Origin: an uncultured Microbacteriaceae bacterium
GTDB lineage: Bacteria > Actinomycetota > Actinomycetes > Actinomycetales > Microbacteriaceae
Assembly (NCBI GenBank): GCA_937896185.1
Contig: CALBMG010000025.1
Location: 1 to 9,453, forward strand
DNA: 9,453 nt
Direction of reading: 5' to 3'
Notes under the pieces: generated by a model
Told to the model about the DNA's origin: nothing
The model's input: only the letters and a program-made list of their open reading frames with translations
Databases searched by the model: none
Program-made: the position numbers and the translations under genes
Shown: positions 6,020 through 9,453 of the stretch, in pieces
Position numbering within the stretch: the stretch's first letter is position 1
How the letters are laid out: each line of letters opens with the position of its first letter

Positions 6020-6375
6020 GCGTTGTCCTGTTCGATGGTCGAGGCGTTGTCGGCAGGCGAGGCGTACTCGGCCGTGTCCCTTTGTGCACTGCCATAGCTG
6101 GTTTTCTGCTCAAACACGTCGACACGGTAACTGCGGTACCAACGGTCGACATCGGATTTGGCGACAAGGTGCTGCGGGTAATTCGCGAGTTCCTTGACCG
6201 CCCTGTAGTCGGCGAAGAAGTACATCGAATTCTGGAATCGGCGGTCGTCCGAAAACCAGCGGTCGACGCGCACGAAACCTTCGAGGCCGCGGGCATAGGC
6301 GTCAATCTCGGCGTCAAGACGGTGGAAGTCGTCGTCGTATTCGCCTGGTTCAAAAACAAAGGAGCAACAAATCAT
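6016..6375 (-). CDS. Small ABM-fold (antibiotic biosynthesis monooxygenase-like) protein
   Basis: 119 residues. The first 90 residues look like a dimeric ferredoxin-like alpha+beta barrel: a beta strand CCSFVFEP at 3-10, a helix near 13-28, GFVRVDRWFSDDR at 33-45, strand QNSMYFFADY at 48-57, helix AVKELANYPQHLVA at 59-72, and a final RSYRVDVFE strand at 81-89. The spacing matches ABM-superfamily proteins, which include quinone-forming monooxygenases and IsdG-type haem oxygenases. The last 25-30 residues are polar, probably disordered and unlike the core. The start is ATG at 6375; a -10-like TATGCT lies 6 nt upstream on the coding strand, suggesting a leaderless mRNA. The gene is first in a two-gene operon and overlaps the UPF0303 gene by 4 nt. 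The fold assignment is moderate; the activity is unknown. Confidence 0.72.
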   Translation of the reverse strand: MICCSFVFEPGEYDDDFHRLDAEIDAYARGLEGFVRVDRWFSDDRRFQNSMYFFADYRAVKELANYPQHLVAKSDVDRWYRSYRVDVFEQKTSYGSAQRDTAEYASPADNASTIEQDNA

Positions 6376-6381
6376 GTCCCC

Positions 6382-6387
6382 AGCATA
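6382..6387 (-). promoter_or_regulatory. Candidate leaderless -10 box for the ABM-UPF0303 operon
   Basis: On the minus strand TATGCT is followed by 6 nt and then the ATG at 6375, so transcription would start at or next to the start codon. No good ribosome site precedes the ATG, which supports leaderless translation. The mirror-image arrangement is seen for the divergent XRE-cupin gene. Confidence 0.45.
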
Positions 6388-6404
6388 GGCGCATCGCGTG
6401 AAAT

Positions 6405-6422
6405 AGTGCAGTATTCTGCACT
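6405..6422. promoter_or_regulatory. Perfect 7-4-7 palindrome, probable XRE-cupin operator
   Basis: AGTGCAG (6405-6411) and CTGCACT (6416-6422) are perfect inverted repeats around TATT. It lies in the 48-nt gap between the ABM gene and the XRE-cupin gene, ends 1 nt before the XRE ATG, contains the XRE -10 box, and reaches the -35 area of the ABM promoter. A dimeric HTH protein bound here could block both directions; autoregulation by the XRE-cupin protein is the simplest reading. Confidence 0.7.
6412..6417 (+). promoter_or_regulatory. Candidate leaderless -10 box for the XRE-cupin gene
   Basis: TATTCT precedes the ATG at 6424 by 6 nt, so the transcript would begin at the start codon. No ribosome site is present between them. 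The box occupies the centre and right arm of the palindrome at 6405-6422. Confidence 0.45.
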
Positions 6423-6423
6423 T

Positions 6424-7005
6424 ATGAACCCCGCGGAAATCGACGCACCCCAACAACTCGCCAACTCGGTAGGAGCTCGAATCCGTGCACACCGAACCGA
6501 ACGCCAGTGGACGCTCGACACACTGGCGGCGGCGTCGGGCGTCAGCCGCCGGCAAATAATCAACATCGAACACGGCACCGTAAACCCCAGCATCGGAATG
6601 CTGCTGCGACTCGCCACCGGCTTCGAGCTCAGCCTCGCAGCACTGATCAACGAACACTCACACGGTGAAACACAGCGCGCACAACCCGCGGTGTTGTGGA
6701 CCGGCGAACACGGCGGCACCGGAACACTGTTGGCCTCGACCGCTGCCCCGAACATCACCGAACTGTGGTCATGGCGCATGCATCACGGTGAATCCCACCA
6801 CAGCGAAGCCCACAACTCGGGCACCCGGGAAATCATCCACATCACCGAAGGCGCGCTGCGAATGGACGTCGGCGACGACAGCCACAACCTCGCTGCGGGC
6901 GACAGCCTCGTGTTCGCGGGTGACGTGCCACACCGATACGTCGCACTCGCCGAAACCCCCACACAATTCACCCTCGCAGTTCACCAACCAGGAGTCACCG
7001 TATGA
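6424..7005 (+). CDS. XRE-family regulator with C-terminal cupin domain
   Basis: 193 residues in the common two-part layout. An N-terminal helix-turn-helix of the Cro/C1 type spans about 17-75, with TLDTLAAASGVSRRQIINIE at 30-49 and NPSIGMLLRLA at 54-64. A C-terminal cupin barrel spans about 115-187, with a cluster of histidines (120, 121, 125, 126, 130), the EGALRMDVGD turn at 142-151, LAAGDSLVF at 156-164 and VPHRY at 168-172. The family senses a small ligand with the cupin part. The start is the ATG at 6424, directly downstream of a -10-like box, so the mRNA is likely leaderless. The stop overlaps the next start as ATGA (7002-7005), coupling it to the B3/4-domain gene. The palindrome in its promoter points to autoregulation. 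The ligand is unknown. Confidence 0.92.
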   Translation: MNPAEIDAPQQLANSVGARIRAHRTERQWTLDTLAAASGVSRRQIINIEHGTVNPSIGMLLRLATGFELSLAALINEHSHGETQRAQPAVLWTGEHGGTGTLLASTAAPNITELWSWRMHHGESHHSEAHNSGTREIIHITEGALRMDVGDDSHNLAAGDSLVFAGDVPHRYVALAETPTQFTLAVHQPGVTV

Positions 7006-7712
7006 GTATCGACACGACAGTGGCGGTCACCGCCGCCGAAATCTCGCCCGACGTCATCAGCCTGCACCCCAGCTACCGGGCGGTGCTCATCGGGGTCGAG
7101 GGGATCTCGGGCGGGCCGTCAAACACCGCATCCGAGGCGTTGTTAGCACGCGCAGAACGCCACATTGCCCAGAGGCTCGAGACCCAGCCTCTCGAGGAGT
7201 GGACGGAATTCGCGGCATGGCGTGACGCATTCCAGTCTTTCGGCGTAAAGCCACGAGTCGCCCGCAGCAGCGCCGAGGCCCTCGTCCGTCGAGCATCAGG
7301 CGGTTTGCCGCGAATCGATGTGCTGACCGACATCTACAACGCCATCTCGGTGCTGCACTGTGTGCCCATCGGCGGCGAAGACCTCGACCACTATGACGGG
7401 CCGCCGCGTCTGGTTATTGCCGACGGTTCGGAACTCTGCGACATGGTCGAGAGCGGCGAAATCGTCAACTCGTCGCCCGCTGCCGGTGAAATCGTGTGGC
7501 GTGACGACCGAGGTGTCACATGCCGGCGGTGGAACTGGCGCCAGGGCGTTCGGACCCGGCTCAACGATGCGACGACACGAATCCTGTTCATCCTCGACGG
7601 AATCGGCAACGACGTCGACGCCCGCATCACCGCGGCTGCTGACGACCTGGTTGCCGCCATCACGTCGGAATGGCCCGAAGCCGTCATCACCCGTCGCGTC
7701 CTTCCCGACTGA
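7002..7712 (+). CDS. B3/4 (PheT-like tRNA-binding) domain protein
   Basis: 236 residues. The region about 65-215 resembles the B3/4 domain found in the beta subunit of phenylalanyl-tRNA synthetase, where it edits misacylated tRNA. Marks are [19 protein letters not shown] at 66-84, [15 protein letters not shown] at 87-101, [13 protein letters not shown] at 105-117, and PIGGEDLD at 122-129. Here the domain stands alone, without the synthetase. Such free-standing B3/4 proteins are widespread and their role is not established; trans-editing or amino-acid-like ligand binding are proposals. The ATG at 7002 overlaps the XRE-cupin stop by 4 nt, so both are made from one transcript, and the regulator may sense a compound related to this protein's substrate. 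No catalytic claim can be made from the sequence alone. Confidence 0.85.
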   Translation: MSIDTTVAVTAAEISPDVISLHPSYRAVLIGVEGISGGPSNTASEALLARAERHIAQRLETQPLEEWTEFAAWRDAFQSFGVKPRVARSSAEALVRRASGGLPRIDVLTDIYNAISVLHCVPIGGEDLDHYDGPPRLVIADGSELCDMVESGEIVNSSPAAGEIVWRDDRGVTCRRWNWRQGVRTRLNDATTRILFILDGIGNDVDARITAAADDLVAAITSEWPEAVITRRVLPD

Positions 7713-7723
7713 CCCACACTGGC

Positions 7724-7729
7724 TATCGT
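7724..7729 (+). promoter_or_regulatory. Candidate leaderless -10 box for the DUF2256-photolyase pair
   Basis: TATCGT lies 6 nt before the ATG at 7736, the same spacing as at the two divergent starts near 6375 and 6424. The 23-nt gap after the B3/4 gene has no ribosome site. It is weak on its own, and read-through from the XRE-B3/4 operon remains possible. Confidence 0.35.
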
Positions 7730-7735
7730 GTAACC

Positions 7736-7876
7736 ATGCCACCGATTGCCAAAACCAAAAATGGGTTCCCACCCCGAACCTGCGAACGGTGCGGCAGGCC
7801 ATTTGAGTGGCGTAAAAAATGGGAACGTGACTGGGAGAACGTCAAGTTCTGTTCCGAGAAATGTCGGCGATCATGA
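7736..7876 (+). CDS. DUF2256 small zinc-ribbon-like protein
   Basis: 46 residues, basic and rich in aromatic residues. Four cysteines form a likely zinc-binding knuckle pair: Cys16-x2-Cys19 ([10 protein letters not shown]) and Cys39-x3-Cys43 ([10 protein letters not shown]), with [11 protein letters not shown] between them. This is the DUF2256 pattern. The start is the ATG at 7736, as upstream in-frame sequence belongs to the end of the B3/4 gene. Its TGA overlaps the photolyase ATG at 7873 (ATGA), so the two are coupled. From memory, DUF2256 genes are repeatedly found beside, or fused to, cryptochrome/photolyase genes, which fits this pair. Function unknown; an accessory role in photolyase DNA binding, cofactor loading or stability is inference. 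Confidence 0.88.
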   Translation: MPPIAKTKNGFPPRTCERCGRPFEWRKKWERDWENVKFCSEKCRRS

Positions 7877-9348
7877 GCAACCGAATTGTGTATGTTCCGT
7901 TCGACCACCTCAACCGGCACCGAGGCGCACTGCGCACCGCAGTGCCGGGTGTGGACACGATTGTTCTTGTCGAGTCTCGACGCATGACAACGGGACGCCC
8001 ATGGCACCCCGAACGGCTGTTCTTTCTCGTGTCGTCCGCGCGGCACTTCGCCGCTGAATTGCGGACAGAGGGTTTCGATGTGCGATACGTGGTGGCCGAC
8101 ACCACAATTGACGGTCTCGAGGCGGTGCGTTCCGATATCGGCCCGATGCCCGTTATTTGTGCCGAGCCCTCGTCGTACCGTCAGATGCGCGACCTCACCG
8201 CATGGGGCGCCCAGATGGTTCCCAACGATTTCTTCCTCACCTCACGACCGCTATTCGCCGAGTGGGCGGGCGGGCAGAAAACCTTCGTCATGGAGAACTT
8301 CTATCGGGCACAACGCCTGCGCTTAGGGATCCTGGTGCCCGGCGGAAAGCCCGAGGGTGGCCAGTGGAACTATGACGCCGAGAACAGGCTGTCACCGCCC
8401 AAGAACTACACGTGGCCGCCGTACCTCGAGCACGAACGCGACGACATTGACCGCGAGGTTGCCGCAGAACTGGGGCATGAACCCACCACAACCTGGGCCA
8501 CAACCCGAGCCGGTGCGCTGCGTCAACTGAACCGATTCATCGACGTGCACCTGGCCGGGTTCGGACCGTACGAGGATGCGATTACGGACGACAACTGGGC
8601 GCTGCATCACTCGCTACTCAGCCCATACCTCAACAACGGTTTGCTGCACGCCTCGGAGCTGGTGACGGCGGCGCTCGCCGCATACAGCGCGGGCAATGCG
8701 CCGATTCAATCCGTCGAAGCGTTTATCCGCCAGGTCGTCGGGTGGCGTGAATACATTAATGGCATGTACTGGTTCCTCGGCGAGGACTACCGTGAACTGA
8801 ATTCTCTCGAGGCGGGCCGGTCGCTGTTGCCCGTGTTCACCGATTCACGTTCCACTCGCATGAACTGTGTCGGTTCAGTGGTCAAGGGTGTCGAGGATCG
8901 CGCCTGGGTTCACCACATTCCCCGGCTGATGGTTCTCAGCAACCTTGCCCTGCTGACCGGCACCAATCCACAAGAGTTCCTCGACTGGATGCGCGAACAG
9001 TTCATCGACGCGGCCGAATGGGTCATGGTTCCCAACATCATCGGAATGGCCACGCACGCCGATGGCGGGGTGTTGATGACCAAGCCGTACGCGGCGGGCG
9101 GGGCATATATCAAACGCATGACCGACTATTGCAAGGGCTGTGCCTACAATCCCGCGAAGCGCACCGGTGAGGACGCCTGCCCGTTCACTACCCTGTACTG
9201 GGACTTCCTGGAACGGCACCGTGGCACATTCCAGCGCAACCACCGAATGGCGCAACAGTTCGCGGGCCTCGACCGTTTGGCTGACCGGGATGAACTGCGA
9301 GCCCGAGCGCAGACCGTGCTGGCGGGGCTCGAGGCGGGAACTATTTAA
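7873..9348 (+). CDS. Iron-sulfur cryptochrome/photolyase (FeS-BCP, PhrB-type (6-4) photolyase)
   Basis: 491 residues. The family uses FAD and light to repair (6-4) pyrimidine photoproducts; characterised members bind a 4Fe-4S cluster and 6,7-dimethyl-8-ribityllumazine. The N-terminal Rossmann-like part (about 1-130) opens with [13 protein letters not shown] and is followed by a helical FAD domain. Four cysteines fit the cluster: Cys332 (MNCVGS), Cys420 and Cys423 (DYCKGC), and Cys436 (DACPFT). Their spacings of 88, 3 and 13 equal those I recall for Agrobacterium PhrB (350, 438, 441, 454). His347-His348 in VHHIPRLM fit the active-site histidine pair. The ATG at 7873 is preferred because it overlaps the DUF2256 stop as ATGA; an in-frame ATG at 7861 would add four residues, and neither has a strong ribosome site. 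The 3' end overlaps a convergent gene by 8 nt. Confidence in the class is high; repair of the (6-4) lesion is inferred from the class. Confidence 0.95.
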   Translation: MSNRIVYVPFDHLNRHRGALRTAVPGVDTIVLVESRRMTTGRPWHPERLFFLVSSARHFAAELRTEGFDVRYVVADTTIDGLEAVRSDIGPMPVICAEPSSYRQMRDLTAWGAQMVPNDFFLTSRPLFAEWAGGQKTFVMENFYRAQRLRLGILVPGGKPEGGQWNYDAENRLSPPKNYTWPPYLEHERDDIDREVAAELGHEPTTTWATTRAGALRQLNRFIDVHLAGFGPYEDAITDDNWALHHSLLSPYLNNGLLHASELVTAALAAYSAGNAPIQSVEAFIRQVVGWREYINGMYWFLGEDYRELNSLEAGRSLLPVFTDSRSTRMNCVGSVVKGVEDRAWVHHIPRLMVLSNLALLTGTNPQEFLDWMREQFIDAAEWVMVPNIIGMATHADGGVLMTKPYAAGGAYIKRMTDYCKGCAYNPAKRTGEDACPFTTLYWDFLERHRGTFQRNHRMAQQFAGLDRLADRDELRARAQTVLAGLEAGTI

Positions 9349-9453
9349 CGGGGGTGCCGATTCCAGCGACAGTGTCGAGGAATGCGTCGATCAGGGCGTA
9401 GGTGCGCACCTTTGCGGCGGGTTCCTCGGCGAGGGTCTGGCGTTCCATCACAT
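9341..9453 (-). CDS. C-terminal part of an unrecognised protein
   Basis: An open frame enters from the right edge and ends at a TAG at 9341-9343, giving 36-37 residues that include ERQTLAEEPAAKVRTYALID and end in GIGTPVK. Codon use (GC-rich third positions) matches the neighbouring genes. GTG and ATG codons at 9449-9451 and 9446-9448 could in theory be starts of a tiny gene, but the tail of a larger gene is more likely. It is convergent with the photolyase, overlapping its last 8 nt. The visible part is an amphipathic helix with no diagnostic motif, so no family is named. Confidence 0.5.
   Translation of the reverse strand, partial: VMERQTLAEEPAAKVRTYALIDAFLDTVAGIGTPVK

Noticed and set aside
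7350..7362. CTGCACT copies inside the B3/4 gene and inside the UPF0303 gene (about 5839), matching one arm of the XRE palindrome
   Set aside because: Each is a single half-site in coding sequence without its paired arm, which is expected by chance at this base composition.
1..9453. Search by eye for tRNA genes, CRISPR arrays, transposase genes, long direct repeats and attachment sites
   Set aside because: Nothing convincing was seen. Genes fill nearly the whole window, and the only gaps of note (2726-2824, 4033-4181, 5427-5536, 6376-6423) are explained by promoters, operators and a terminator.

Overview
The window reads as chromosomal DNA of a GC-rich actinobacterium. Support: roughly 60% GC by eye, frequent GTG and TTG starts, tightly packed genes with 4-8 nt overlaps, several start codons with a -10-like box only 6 nt upstream (the leaderless layout common in Actinobacteria), and protein families typical of that phylum. 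The genus cannot be told from the sequence. No mobile element, tRNA, rRNA or CRISPR array was seen.

Region 1 (1-2764, minus strand) is a homoprotocatechuate (3,4-dihydroxyphenylacetate) meta-cleavage operon. In transcription order it encodes a 5-carboxymethyl-2-hydroxymuconate semialdehyde dehydrogenase (hpaE type), a LigB-type 3,4-dihydroxyphenylacetate 2,3-dioxygenase (hpaD type) and the start of a fumarylacetoacetate-hydrolase-fold isomerase/decarboxylase (hpaG type, cut by the window edge). The dioxygenase opens the ring, the dehydrogenase oxidises the semialdehyde, and the FAH-fold enzyme isomerises and/or decarboxylates the product.

Region 2 (2765-5480) holds a class I glutamine-amidotransferase-like gamma-glutamyl hydrolase (peptidase C26) divergent from the operon, a convergent MarR-family regulator, and a cytochrome P450 divergent from the regulator. 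A perfect 20-bp palindrome lies in the P450 promoter. A second site in the same gap and a third in the hpaE promoter share its plan (TTCG, 4 nt, CGAA-like). This suggests that the MarR protein controls both the P450 and the ring-cleavage operon. An intrinsic terminator follows the P450.

Region 3 (5537-7712) is a divergent four-gene module. On the left, an ABM-fold small protein and a UPF0303/HbpS-like protein are coupled by an ATGA overlap. On the right, an XRE-cupin regulator and a B3/4 (PheT-like) domain protein are coupled the same way. Only 48 nt separate the two arms, with a perfect 7-4-7 palindrome overlapping the right-hand -10 box.

Region 4 (7736-9348) is a DNA-repair pair: a 46-residue DUF2256 zinc-ribbon-like protein overlapping a cryptochrome/photolyase of the iron-sulfur (6-4)-photolyase class (FeS-BCP/PhrB type) that keeps all four cluster cysteines and the active-site His-His pair. 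The window ends in the C-terminal tail of an unrecognised minus-strand gene that overlaps the photolyase stop.
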